Below are positions 1-5,128 of a stretch of DNA of 5,217 nucleotides, piece after piece. Origin of the DNA: Treponema sp. UBA3649 (GTDB lineage: Bacteria; Spirochaetota; Spirochaetia; Treponematales; Treponemataceae); NCBI GenBank assembly GCA_002373325.1, contig DFKI01000027.1, positions 35,749 through 40,965 on the forward strand, read 5' to 3'. Made by a program: the position numbers and the translations under genes. Every line of letters starts with the position of its first letter. Position 1 is the stretch's first letter. The notes beneath the pieces are model-generated. The model saw nothing but the letters and a program-made list of their open reading frames with translations, was not told the DNA's origin and ran no database searches.

Positions 1-23
1 ATTGCCGGACTTGATCCGGCAAT
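1..23. repeat. Inverted repeat (9-bp arms) at the left edge
   Basis: Seen: ATTGCCGGA and its exact reverse complement TCCGGCAAT, separated by 5 bases. The element begins at the first base of the window, so it may extend further left. Its form resembles the short dispersed palindromes found in intergenic DNA of several bacterial groups. It lies 124 bases beyond the larC stop, together with a second hairpin at 40-63. Whether it is multicopy cannot be judged from one window. Confidence 0.6.
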
Positions 24-39
24 CTCACCTGCAAAAGGG

Positions 40-63
40 ATTCCCGCGTCGGAGCGCGGGAAT
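40..63 (-). terminator. GC-rich hairpin, possible terminator of the lar operon or dispersed repeat
   Basis: Seen: ATTCCCGCG and CGCGGGAAT form perfect 9-bp arms around a 6-base loop, the strongest hairpin in the region after larC. Read on the minus strand it is followed by CCCTTTT, a weak T tract, so it could end transcription coming from larC. It lies about 84 bases past the larC stop. The sequence also looks like a repetitive intergenic palindrome, so termination may be secondary. No better terminator is seen between 64 and 146. Confidence 0.35.
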
Positions 64-90
64 GACATCAGTCGGGGAGCGGGAATGACA
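49..90. repeat. Imperfect tandem direct repeat, two 19-base copies
   Basis: Seen: positions 49-67 and 72-90 match at 17 of 19 bases, both ending in GCGGGAATGACA, and are separated by 4 bases. The first copy contains the loop and right arm of the hairpin at 40-63. The second looks like a half copy without its left arm. This is what a degenerate cluster of dispersed repeats would look like. Confidence 0.5.
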
Positions 91-146
91 TTGTTTCGTA
101 TAAGTCGAAATTAGGACTATCCAATCAGCCCCACAAAACTCATTCA

Positions 147-1430
147 TCACAAATTGATTTTTCCCTCAATCTCGGAAATGCTCATCCCGCTTTCCCTAGC
201 AATTTTGGCAAGATCCTCAAACTCGATTTTTTTTCTTTCCACACCGAAGCCCGCTGATTTTTTCACACGGACATCTCCGAACTCGGTTTTCACAGTTTCA
301 ATCTTCCTGTCCATAAAATAACGCCCGCTCACATTCTCACGCACACCGAGAGTTGTCGTATGCTTGAATAGAGTCCCGAGGATTTTTGTCCGATTCTCTT
401 CCCGGCACATAACACAAAGGAGATTTCCTGGCCGGCTTTTTTTCATTGTTACCGGTATGGTGTATGCTTCCACGGCTCCAGCCTCAAAAAGACGCTCCAT
501 GGCAAATGCGATTTTTTCCGCGCTTATGTCATCGAGATTGCATGTATACTCATAGATTTTTTCAGGAGTCTCATCCATTTCACCAAGGATTGCCCGTGTG
601 CAGTTCGCGACATCAAAATCCTTTTTTCCCATACCATAGCCGTAAGACAAGGGACGCATTGGGAGCATCTGTCCGAAGCGGCTTACAAAATGCTTTAGGA
701 TTGCGGCACCCGTCGGAGTACAAAGCTCAGACTCAATCTGCCCGCTGTAGATTGGAACGTCCCTGAGTATAAAAGCGGTCGCTGGTGCTGGAACCGGAAG
801 GATGCCATGAGCGCAATGGACGTGACCGGATCCGACGTTGACCGCCGACGCATAGATTTTTTGAGGAGCAAGCATTTCAAAAAGGAGACATGACGATGCG
901 ATGTCTGCAAGTGCGTCCATAGTCCCGACCTCATGAAAATGAATCTCACTTACAGGCTTTCCGTGCGCATGACTTTCCGCCTCCGCAATCAATGTGTAGA
1001 TTTGCATGACATGGGTTTTTACTCCGTCGCTCAGGTCCAGATTTTTTACAAGCGACTCTATTTCGGCCATGCTTGTGTGGTGATGAGCGTGCCCATGTTC
1101 ATGTTCATGTGAATGTTGATCATGCGTATGTTCTGACTCTTCATGCTCATGGTGCTCGTGATGCGTGTGCTCATGGTGTCCGTGATGATGAGCATGATTA
1201 TGAGCATCCAGACACTCTTCTTCCACTCCGTTTACAGAGACTTTTATGTGTGTTCCCGTAATCCCGCATTTAAGCGATTTTTCCGCAATCACTTCCACAC
1301 CGGGAATTCCCGCATGATTGATTTTTAAAAGAAAATCCTTCCTTGAATTTTCGTCCAAAAGCTCGTAAAGAGACGCGCTTATCATGTCTCCTGCAGCACC
1401 CATTCCCAAATCAAAAAAAATCACTCTCAT
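147..1430 (-). CDS. larC: LarC, nickel insertion protein (NPN nickel chelatase), single intact ORF with His-rich insert
   Basis: LarC is the last enzyme of nickel-pincer nucleotide synthesis: it inserts Ni into pyridinium-3,5-bisthiocarboxylate mononucleotide in a CTP-dependent reaction (family knowledge). Seen in the 427 residues: the N-terminal signature FDLGMGAAGDM (6-16), a His-rich stretch at 77-118, EIHFHEVGTMDALADI (162-177), VNVGSGHVHCAHGILPVPAPA (197-217, quoted only as landmark residues G200, H203, H208, P212-P216), ELCTPTGAA (235-243), YGYGMGKKDF (263-272) and a C-terminal domain from about 290 with CNLDD (297-301) and MKKSRPG (329-335). The ATG overlaps the larB stop as ATGA, preceded by a GGGGTGG purine tract, so translation is probably coupled. 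In Lactiplantibacillus plantarum LarC is made by a programmed frameshift joining LarC1 and LarC2; here both parts lie in one frame. Function is secure by family; metal specificity is inferred. Confidence 0.95.
   Translation of the reverse strand: MRVIFFDLGMGAAGDMISASLYELLDENSRKDFLLKINHAGIPGVEVIAEKSLKCGITGTHIKVSVNGVEEECLDAHNHAHHHGHHEHTHHEHHEHEESEHTHDQHSHEHEHGHAHHHTSMAEIESLVKNLDLSDGVKTHVMQIYTLIAEAESHAHGKPVSEIHFHEVGTMDALADIASSCLLFEMLAPQKIYASAVNVGSGHVHCAHGILPVPAPATAFILRDVPIYSGQIESELCTPTGAAILKHFVSRFGQMLPMRPLSYGYGMGKKDFDVANCTRAILGEMDETPEKIYEYTCNLDDISAEKIAFAMERLFEAGAVEAYTIPVTMKKSRPGNLLCVMCREENRTKILGTLFKHTTTLGVRENVSGRYFMDRKIETVKTEFGDVRVKKSAGFGVERKKIEFEDLAKIARESGMSISEIEGKINL
1077..1202 (-). other. Low-complexity His codon tract within larC
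   Basis: This stretch encodes LarC residues 77-118: 23 histidines out of 42, the rest mostly Glu, Gly, Ala, Ser and Thr. At DNA level it is an irregular run of CAT/CAC codons separated by GAG/GAA. LarC proteins often have a variable His-rich segment at this point, between the N-terminal region and the conserved HFHE motif. Binding or buffering of Ni is the natural inference. The repetitive DNA makes length variation between strains likely. It also creates false plus-strand reading frames. Confidence 0.8.
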
Positions 1431-2191
1431 CTTGAACCACCCCTGTTAATCATATTCGCAAGATAACCTGCGCCAAAACCATTGTCTATGTTCACAACCG
1501 AAACACCGCTCGCACATGAGTTGAGCATGGAAAGCAAGGCAGAAACTCCGCCGAAAGACGCTCCGTACCCCACGCTCGTCGGAACTGCAATCACAGGACA
1601 ATCGACAAGTCCACCGATTACACTTGCAAGAGCCCCTTCCATCCCTGCAATCGCAATGATTACGCTTGCTTTCATTAAATCATCCAGATGCGACAAAAGC
1701 CTGTGAAGACCTGCGACCCCGACATCGTAAAGACGAGTCACATTGTTGCCGAAAAACTCCGCCGTAAGAGCAGCTTCCTCCGCCACCGGAATATCGCTCG
1801 TGCCACCGGTAGCCACAAGCACAGTCCCTGTTTTGCCTGGAGATGGAAAACCACCGACAATTCCTACCCGCGCATCTTCCCTATATTTAAAGGGGATCTT
1901 TTCGCCATCAGTTGCCGAAAGAAAATCAGCGGATTCCTTGGACATCCTGGTAATCAAAATACGCTTTTGTCCCGAGCCTAACATCGCACGCACAATTCCC
2001 CCAATCTGCTCAGGAGTTTTACCCGCACCATAGATGACCTCCGCCGCCCCCTGTCTTGCTTTACGATGCAAATCCACCTTCGCAAAACCGATGTCCTCAA
2101 AGGGCTTTTTTTTGATTTCCAAAAGAGCGTCGTCAACGGAAACTTTTCCGTCCCTCACATCCTGCAAAAGATTTTTTATCTCACTGTTCAT
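1427..2191 (-). CDS. larB: LarB, pyridinium-3,5-biscarboxylate mononucleotide synthase
   Basis: LarB starts NPN synthesis: it carboxylates the pyridine ring of nicotinic acid adenine dinucleotide and hydrolyses the phosphoanhydride, giving the biscarboxylate mononucleotide and AMP (family knowledge). The 254-residue protein has a helical N-terminal part with DLHRKARQGAAEVIYG (40-55) and a C-terminal PurE-like (AIR carboxylase) domain from about 105. That domain shows GGTSDIPVAEEA (129-140), YDVGVAGLHRLL (155-166), AGMEGALASVIGG (182-194), PTSVGYGASFGG (204-215) and NIDNGFGAGYLA (234-245). Cys226 in MLNSCASG is the likely counterpart of the active-site Cys221 of the L. plantarum enzyme. I chose the ATG at 2191 because a GGAG lies 7 bases upstream; an in-frame ATG 54 bases earlier adds a non-conserved stretch lying inside larE. 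The start overlaps the larE end by 11 bases and the stop overlaps larC as ATGA. Confidence 0.95.
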   Translation of the reverse strand: MNSEIKNLLQDVRDGKVSVDDALLEIKKKPFEDIGFAKVDLHRKARQGAAEVIYGAGKTPEQIGGIVRAMLGSGQKRILITRMSKESADFLSATDGEKIPFKYREDARVGIVGGFPSPGKTGTVLVATGGTSDIPVAEEAALTAEFFGNNVTRLYDVGVAGLHRLLSHLDDLMKASVIIAIAGMEGALASVIGGLVDCPVIAVPTSVGYGASFGGVSALLSMLNSCASGVSVVNIDNGFGAGYLANMINRGGSR

Positions 2192-2945
2192 CGCGCGTCT
2201 CCAAATCAAATAAGACGGAATCGTAATCTTCCTTAAACTTCCCAAGGATTTTTTCCCGGTTTTCGACTAAAAGCTGAATCTGATTTTTTTGAACCTGGAT
2301 TTTTGCGATTTGCTTTTCCTGTGCGACAATCATCCTTACGCGGAAATTTGAAAATCCAATTTGCCTTAGAAATTCCTCCGCGCGCTCGGTACAGTCCAGT
2401 CTCTCCTTGTTTATGGCACAATCTGTGGGAATCCTTGTGGCAAGGCAGGCATAGGACGCTTTGTTCCATGTGAAAAGCCCTGCTAGTCTCGACCTTTCCC
2501 GGATTTCTTTTTTTGTAAGTCCACATTCCCGGAGAGGAGACAAAACCTTAAGCTCCTCCAATGCCCTCATTCCCGGACGATCCGACACACTGTCACTCGC
2601 ATTCGTTCCGTCGAGCAGGACTGAAAATCCATCTTCGGAGGCCCGCTTTATAATAGAAGAAAAAATCACTTTTTTGCAGAAATAACATCGGTCAGGTGGA
2701 TTGGTACAAACTTTTGAGTCGGAAAGCACGTTGACATCAATCACGGAAAGTGAAACCCCGATTTCGTTTGCAAATCTCACGGCATCCTCATATTCAAAGC
2801 GTGGCTGAAATTGCGAACGGACATAATAGGGATGCACTTCCTTTGCATACTTTTTTGCTGCATACAAAAGAAATGCCGAGTCAACGCCACCTGAAAAAGC
2901 GACCGCAACTTTCGGATTTTGAGAAAAAAAATCTTTCAGTTCCAA
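2181..2945 (-). CDS. larE: LarE, ATP-dependent sulfur transferase of NPN synthesis, TTG start
   Basis: LarE adenylates and then thiolates the two carboxylates of the LarB product (family knowledge). The 254 residues show the N-terminal PP-loop ATPase motif SGGVDS (18-23), CTNPPDRCYFCK (80-91), LDGTNASD (111-118), PLREC (137-141), ACLATRIP (166-173) and FRVR (201-204). Cys167 in ACLATRIP aligns by motif with the sacrificial Cys176 of L. plantarum LarE. Two more cysteines follow at even spacing, Cys176 and Cys185, a pattern that could bind an iron-sulfur cluster as reported for Thermotoga maritima LarE. The start is TTG: the frame has no ATG or GTG between it and an in-frame stop upstream, and GGA lies 6 bases before it. 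It begins 10 bases after the stop of the upstream membrane gene, which puts it in the same operon. Length is slightly below the usual 260-280 residues. Confidence 0.93.
   Translation of the reverse strand: MELKDFFSQNPKVAVAFSGGVDSAFLLYAAKKYAKEVHPYYVRSQFQPRFEYEDAVRFANEIGVSLSVIDVNVLSDSKVCTNPPDRCYFCKKVIFSSIIKRASEDGFSVLLDGTNASDSVSDRPGMRALEELKVLSPLRECGLTKKEIRERSRLAGLFTWNKASYACLATRIPTDCAINKERLDCTERAEEFLRQIGFSNFRVRMIVAQEKQIAKIQVQKNQIQLLVENREKILGKFKEDYDSVLFDLETRDEQ
2199..2202 (-). promoter_or_regulatory. Ribosome binding site deciding the larB start
   Basis: GGAG on the minus strand lies 7 bases upstream of the ATG at 2191 and inside the last codons of larE. It favours this ATG over the in-frame ATG at 2245. 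Confidence 0.65.
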
Positions 2946-2955
2946 GTTTTTTCCA

Positions 2956-3279
2956 CTATTTGCTTCTGACGGAAGAAAAGAGAGCCTTTTTTAAAACTCC
3001 CTTCGGATCTTTTACCAAAAGAACCACAAGCCAGATAATCAGACCAAGAGCGACGACAGAAAGTCCAAGGTAAAAATCATTCAGCATGTCGAGTGGAGCT
3101 GGTACGAAAGATTCCGCACCAAGTTCCGCATACTCAAAGATTGCGTCAATCAGCCACATGAGTGAAGCGCCCCAGAACATGAGCGAAAGAAGCCCGACTT
3201 TCAGGGTGCGAGCCTCCTCATTTTTGTACCAGATTATCGTACAAAAAATCGCCGCGAAAACTGTCGTGAGAAGCGTCAT
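2956..3279 (-). CDS. Small three-helix membrane protein B of the lar operon, function unknown
   Basis: I do not recognise a named family. The 107 residues predict three membrane helices: about 2-18 (TVFAAIFCTIIWY), 27-48 (VGLLSLMFWGASLMWLIDA) and 70-90 (LSVVALGLIIWLVVLLV), then a basic C-terminal tail. Between helices 2 and 3 lies an acidic segment with Asp45, Glu49, Glu52, Glu56, Asp64 and Asp68, plus several prolines. The start is the ATG at 3279, which overlaps the stop of membrane gene A as ATGA; a longer frame upstream only runs through gene A. The stop is 10 bases before larE. The coupling implies coordinated production with A and with the NPN enzymes. A transport or membrane-anchoring role for nickel or the cofactor is possible, but the sequence shows only topology and context. 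Confidence 0.8.
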   Translation of the reverse strand: MTLLTTVFAAIFCTIIWYKNEEARTLKVGLLSLMFWGASLMWLIDAIFEYAELGAESFVPAPLDMLNDFYLGLSVVALGLIIWLVVLLVKDPKGVLKKALFSSVRSK

Positions 3280-3692
3280 GCCAGACCTCCCGCAAAAGAG
3301 CCTCTTTTGTCGGTGGATTTTTTCTCCATCAGGTTGGAAACGGCCACCATAAGCCCCCATACCGAAGTTACGACGAGAGCCATGCAAACTCCCGCAGTCG
3401 CCATCTCATGCAGCATCTCCGAAGCCTCTCCGTTTTTTACGGCAGTCAGGAATGGGAAGAAGGGAACGACCTCTCCGTGCCACACATGCTCGAAAGCAAG
3501 CAAAGCGGATCCTCCCCAAAGCATTTTGTTGAGCCATCCGAGTTTTGTTGAAAAAGAAATCTTCGGTGCGTCCGAACTCTCAGTCTGAGCAAGCGGATTT
3601 TTCATCGCAAGTTTTTTTTCTTTCGCTCTGATGATTTTTTCCGCAACCGTCGTAATAACCGCCTCTGCAAGCGGAACCGTAAAGCACGCCAT
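3276..3692 (-). CDS. Membrane protein A, first gene of the lar operon, function unknown
   Basis: No named family is recognised. The 138 residues start MACFTVPLAEAVITTV, a hydrophobic or amphipathic N-terminal helix (2-17), followed by a charged cytoplasmic-type segment (20-50). Two membrane segments follow, about 57-84 and 97-120. The first holds the motif FEHVWHGE (67-74), with Glu68, His69, His72 and Glu74, and His95-Glu96 begins the last helix. This clustering of His and Glu at membrane segments could bind a metal, which is an inference. The ATG at 3692 is chosen because AAGGAG lies 6 bases upstream; an ATG 21 bases earlier has no such site. The stop overlaps gene B as ATGA. Position at the head of larE-larB-larC suggests a role in nickel supply or use of the cofactor, but the sequence does not prove it. 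The protein lacks the hallmarks of NikA-E, NiCoT or ECF CbiM-type nickel importers. Confidence 0.8.
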   Translation of the reverse strand: MACFTVPLAEAVITTVAEKIIRAKEKKLAMKNPLAQTESSDAPKISFSTKLGWLNKMLWGGSALLAFEHVWHGEVVPFFPFLTAVKNGEASEMLHEMATAGVCMALVVTSVWGLMVAVSNLMEKKSTDKRGSFAGGLA

Positions 3693-3765
3693 ATTAATCT
3701 CCTTGTCTTCCATAATAGCACAAAATGCAAAACTTGGATATAATTTTTCGTTATATTAACTTCTC
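3693..3765 (-). promoter_or_regulatory. AT-rich intergenic region before the lar operon, weak promoter candidates and a small inverted repeat
   Basis: This 73-base gap is the only place a dedicated operon promoter could sit without lying in the exonuclease remnant. Minus-strand candidates are a -10-like TATTAT at 3717-3712 with no good -35, and TATAAC at 3755-3750 with TTGTGG at 3776-3771 (15-base spacer). Neither is convincing. An inverted repeat, ATATAA and TTATAT with a 7-base loop (3738-3756), overlaps this area and could be an operator. The strong AAGGAG at 3704-3699 serves gene A. No NikR-like box was seen. Confidence 0.3.
3699..3704 (-). promoter_or_regulatory. Ribosome binding site deciding the start of membrane gene A
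   Basis: Perfect AAGGAG on the minus strand, 6 bases upstream of the ATG at 3692. It excludes the ATG at 3713 as the main start. Confidence 0.75.
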
Positions 3766-4368
3766 CTATACCACAAGCATTTCCTGAGTGTCCATCACGT
3801 CGGTCGCAAACTTTATGACCTTTGATTTCAACACATGATATTTATCGCAAAGACTTATGAACGAACTTTCCTCCGCAAGATATGACAAAGGCGAGTCGAT
3901 TGATGAGGAGATTTGTCCGCCCCTATGTATTCTATGGAAGGATTCAGCGTTTTTGTGCAGAAGATTTTATGAAGAATCCTTGCCGTATTAAAAGCATCAC
4001 TGTTTGCGCTGTGTATCTGCCCCTGATAATCCATCCGGAGAAATTGCAATGCGGATTCAAGGGAGATTGGAATGCCCGCCCCAATCTGCTCGCCGAAAAT
4101 GTGCTGAAGGTCCACAAAATTTTTGAGTGATAAAATCATCGGCATTTTCGAGCCTTTCATTGGTGATTCCCGTAAGTTCCTTGATTGATTGGGTGACGCT
4201 CGAATAACACGGCTTCACATAGGTGTTGAATTCGCTTATCATGTTGTAGTTTTCATCGAGCATGACGGCTCCAATCTGGATTATCTCATTTCTGAGCCCG
4301 CAAATCATTTGTTTTTGTTCCTCGGTAAGCTCGCTCATTTCCAAATCAAGGCAAACAAATCTCTTCAT
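3766..4368 (-). pseudogene. Broken DEDDh 3'-5' exonuclease gene (DnaQ/ERI-1-like), internal loss and two frame changes
   Basis: Three consecutive minus-strand frames together resemble one exonuclease. Frame one (4368 to about 4129) begins MKRFVCLDLEMSE with the exo I acidic pair Asp8 and Glu10, then EIIQIGAVMLDE, YVKP and ELTGITNERLENADDF. Frame two (about 4118 to 3950) reads NFVDLQHIFGEQIGAGIPISLESALQFL, quoted here as FVDLQ and PISLESAL, then GQIHSANSDAFNTARI with the exo III His and Asp. Frame three runs to a stop at 3766 and includes SYLAEESSF and FATDVMDTQEMLVV. The middle part that should carry the second catalytic Asp is not found in any frame. From Asp8 to the exo III His is only about 111 codons, shorter than usual for the family. 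The second shift may be loss of one A in the AAAAA run at 3950-3954. The ATG at 4368 has AAGGGGG 5 bases upstream. An assembly error could explain the single-base shift but less easily the missing middle. Confidence 0.7.
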
Positions 4369-4373
4369 TTCAT

Positions 4374-4380
4374 CCCCCTT
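4374..4380 (-). promoter_or_regulatory. Ribosome binding site of the exonuclease remnant
   Basis: AAGGGGG on the minus strand, 5 bases upstream of the ATG at 4368. It favours this start, which directly precedes the conserved exo I strand, over the in-frame ATG at 4422. Confidence 0.5.
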
Positions 4381-4399
4381 TTCCAGCTTTGTAATTTTC

Positions 4400-4405
4400 A
4401 TTATA
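4400..4405 (-). promoter_or_regulatory. Possible -10 element for the exonuclease remnant
   Basis: A perfect TATAAT on the minus strand lies 31 bases upstream of the ATG at 4368. No good TTGACA-like element is found 16-18 bases further upstream, so this is only a candidate. If active, it might also feed transcription into the lar operon through the broken gene. Confidence 0.3.
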
Positions 4406-4455
4406 AAACGCAAGAGTGCCATTTAATGACACCGAAATATTTTTTTTGAATTATT

Positions 4456-4484
4456 TTGAAATTTTCTCACATTTGTGATATAAT
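4456..4484 (+). promoter_or_regulatory. Near-consensus sigma-70 promoter with extended -10
   Basis: Seen: TTGAAA at 4456-4461, a 17-base spacer, then TATAAT at 4479-4484, directly preceded by TGA (TGN extended -10). This is the best promoter in the window and points at the two plus-strand genes. The expected start of transcription, about 7 bases after the -10, is near 4491. The flanks are strongly AT-rich. Confidence 0.8.
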
Positions 4485-4490
4485 TTTGCA

Positions 4491-4574
4491 ATGAATAAAG
4501 TAAACAGCGTGGACGCGTGGACTTCGAGATTGCCTTATGTCTGCTCAAAGGAAAAAGGAGAAAATTATGTCTGA
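4491..4574 (+). CDS. Possible 27-codon leader ORF at the predicted transcription start
   Basis: An ATG lies at 4491, where transcription from the upstream promoter would be expected to begin, so any translation would be leaderless or nearly so. The frame encodes 27 residues (MNKVNSVDAWTSRLPYVCSK, then EKGENYV) and stops at 4572-4574, overlapping the first 8 bases of the membrane gene at 4567. No ribosome binding site precedes it. It has no obvious attenuation pattern such as a run of one amino acid. It may be a coupling leader peptide or chance; the positional coincidence is the only support. Confidence 0.25.
   Translation: MNKVNSVDAWTSRLPYVCSKEKGENYV
4555..4560 (+). promoter_or_regulatory. 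Ribosome binding site deciding the start of the two-helix membrane gene
   Basis: Perfect AAGGAG, 6 bases upstream of the ATG at 4567. It excludes the in-frame ATG at 4537, which has no such site. Confidence 0.8.
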
Positions 4575-4833
4575 TGAGAAAAACTTTGATGAAATCAACA
4601 GAAAAAAGAAAGCCGGCGCGCTGATTGTTTCCATTGTTATCAGCATCCCCCTGATTGCGTTTTTGTCCTTTCTGTTTTTTGTCATCTTCAAAGCCGGGAC
4701 AATCGCAGTCCTTCCCATTCTTTTGATTTATGTCCTGTCCATTTTGTGCACGTTAATCGGCACGGTCGTAGTACTTGTGCAAAGATTTAAAGAAATAGAC
4801 AAAGGAGAAGAAAATGAAGCTAGTAAGTATTGA
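4567..4833 (+). CDS. Small two-helix membrane protein upstream of ybjQ-like gene, function unknown
   Basis: The 88 residues show a short charged N-terminus ending in RKKK (12-15), two strongly hydrophobic helices (about 16-41 and 45-71) and a charged tail rich in Glu and Lys. By the positive-inside rule the basic N-terminus is probably cytoplasmic, as is the tail, giving a hairpin in the inner membrane. There is no signal peptide cleavage site or catalytic motif. The start is fixed by AAGGAG upstream of 4567. Its last 20 bases overlap the next gene in another frame, so the two are almost certainly co-transcribed and coupled. I cannot name a family. A partner role for the YbjQ-like protein is suggested only by the overlap. 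Confidence 0.75.
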   Translation: MSDEKNFDEINRKKKAGALIVSIVISIPLIAFLSFLFFVIFKAGTIAVLPILLIYVLSILCTLIGTVVVLVQRFKEIDKGEENEASKY

Positions 4834-5128
4834 TTCCATCCCGGGACAGGAGTATGAGGTCCTTGGTTTGGTAAGGGGAACCGTCGTTTACTCAAAGAAC
4901 TTCGGTCGAGATTTTATGGCAGGATTGAAAACCCTGGTTGGTGGTGAAATCGTGGGTTATACGGAAATGCTCAATGAGGCCCGCCAGATTGCGACAAAAC
5001 GCATGGTCGATGACGCGGAAAAACTTGGTGCCGACGGAATCGTGGGTGTGCGCTATGGATCCGCCGCCGTAATGCAGGGAGCAGCAGAGATTGTGGCATA
5101 CGGAACCGCCGTCAAATTCAAGAACTGA
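4814..5128 (+). CDS. YbjQ/UPF0145-family protein (putative heavy-metal-binding domain)
   Basis: The 104 residues match the YbjQ/UPF0145 pattern along their whole length, close to the 107 of E. coli YbjQ. Landmarks are an N-terminal strand with GQEYEVLGLVRGTVV (11-25), FGRDFMAGLKTLVGG (30-44), GYTEMLNEARQIA (48-60), then LGADGIVGVRY (71-81) and YGTAVKF (96-102). The family forms compact ring-like oligomers and is called heavy-metal-binding in databases, but the biochemical role is not established. This copy has no cysteine or histidine at all, which argues against a classical soft-metal site. AAAGGAG lies 6 bases upstream of the ATG at 4814. It starts inside the preceding membrane gene, sharing its promoter at 4456-4484. 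The 89 bases after its stop show no clear terminator before the window ends. Confidence 0.9.
   Translation: MKLVSIDSIPGQEYEVLGLVRGTVVYSKNFGRDFMAGLKTLVGGEIVGYTEMLNEARQIATKRMVDDAEKLGADGIVGVRYGSAAVMQGAAEIVAYGTAVKFKN

Noticed and set aside
1..90. CRISPR array
   Set aside because: Only two imperfect 19-base repeats with a 4-base gap; no regular spacers and no cas genes.
1073..1328. Plus-strand reading frames with Val/His-rich or Met/Val-rich proteins opposite larC
   Set aside because: They are antisense shadows of the His codon tract of larC, with no ribosome binding site or conserved motif.
2192..2245. N-terminal extension of LarB from the ATG at 2245
   Set aside because: The extra 18 residues lie inside larE, are not typical of LarB, and the GGAG site points to the ATG at 2191.
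3280..3387. N-terminal extension of membrane protein B from 3387
   Set aside because: It runs wholly within gene A in another frame and has a basic, soluble character; the ATGA start at 3279 begins the first membrane helix.
3739..3744. Perfect TATAAT on the plus strand in the intergenic region
   Set aside because: No -35 element at proper distance and no plus-strand gene follows; AT-rich chance match that overlaps the inverted repeat.
3945..3960. Programmed ribosomal frameshift at the A-run in the exonuclease
   Set aside because: The gene also has an earlier frame change and lacks its middle part, so decay explains the data better than recoding.
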